Source: Nitrospinota bacterium
GTDB taxonomy: Bacteria > UBA8248 > JACPRG01
Length of the DNA stretch: 5,202 bases
Reading direction: 5' to 3'
NCBI GenBank assembly: GCA_030740135.1
Contig: JASLXW010000309.1
Span: 1-5,202 of the forward strand
In this document: positions 5,169 to 5,202 of the stretch, in pieces
Numbering within the stretch: the first letter of the stretch is position 1
Layout of the letters: every line of letters begins with the position of its first letter
The notes under the pieces: generated by a model
The model's input: the letters and a program-made list of their open reading frames with translations, nothing else
Database searches by the model: none
What the model was told of the DNA's origin: nothing
Translations under genes and position numbers: made by a program

Positions 5169-5202
5169 GCCGGGTTCACAGCGCCCTGGGGGCAATTCCC
5201 GG

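Larger units (their letters stand above)
4899..5202 (-). promoter_or_regulatory. Leader and promoter region of the hydantoinase operon
   Basis: These 304 bases up to the window edge hold no gene I can support. The frame of the hydantoinase stays open through most of it, but that translation is low-complexity, Gly/Pro/Arg-rich and unlike the family. What can be seen is a strong Shine-Dalgarno site, a 6-bp inverted repeat (4963-4979), a 12-bp palindrome (5064-5075), three runs of seven or eight G on the minus strand, and a candidate promoter (5139-5168). A long, structured leader would suit a regulated catabolic operon, but no known riboswitch class is recognised. Confidence 0.5.

Noticed and set aside
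4899..5195. 99-codon N-terminal extension of the hydantoinase frame
   Set aside because: The family begins at the first beta strand (MQVATVVRNG), the strong Shine-Dalgarno fits only the ATG at 4898, and the extension is low-complexity and contains the promoter-like and G-run sequences.

Overview
The window is GC-rich bacterial chromosomal DNA holding two convergent gene pairs. I see no mobile element, CRISPR array, rRNA or tRNA gene. The organism cannot be named from this stretch alone. GC-rich third codon positions, AGGAGG-type ribosome binding sites and carboxylate or N-heterocycle catabolic genes would suit a proteobacterium or Desulfobacterota-like bacterium, but that is a guess.

Plus strand, 1-2171: a 5'-truncated class I adenylate-forming enzyme (acyl-CoA synthetase) is followed by an alpha/beta-fold hydrolase whose start codon lies inside the synthetase's last codons (14-base overlap). 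The two are very probably translationally coupled. Together they look like part of a carboxylic-acid catabolic operon: CoA activation plus hydrolysis of an ester, lactone or C-C bond. Its substrate cannot be read from the sequence.

Convergent gap, 2172-2477: 306 bases without a convincing gene. It holds two clear inverted repeats (2331-2362 and 2404-2431) and the outer arm of an intrinsic terminator (2468-2495). That terminator serves the minus-strand operon and carries the operon's last stop codon in its loop.

Minus strand, 4898 down to 2478: a hydantoinase/dihydropyrimidinase-type cyclic amidohydrolase comes first, then a 150-base gap, then a nitrilase-superfamily C-N hydrolase resembling N-carbamoyl amidases. 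The pair makes biochemical sense. The first enzyme would open a cyclic ureide to an N-carbamoyl acid, and the second would remove the carbamoyl group as CO2 and NH3. Both have complete active-site motifs and strong Shine-Dalgarno sequences. A 38-codon ORF nearly fills the gap between them but has weak support.

Right end, 4899-5202: non-coding leader and promoter region of the minus operon. It has a candidate sigma-70-type promoter, a perfect 12-bp palindrome, a 6-bp inverted repeat and three long G-runs (on the transcribed-sense strand). I found no sign of a wholly new system. The points most worth a second look are the pairing of a hydantoinase with a non-classical nitrilase-type carbamoylase, the structured leader, and the terminator that overlaps a stop codon.
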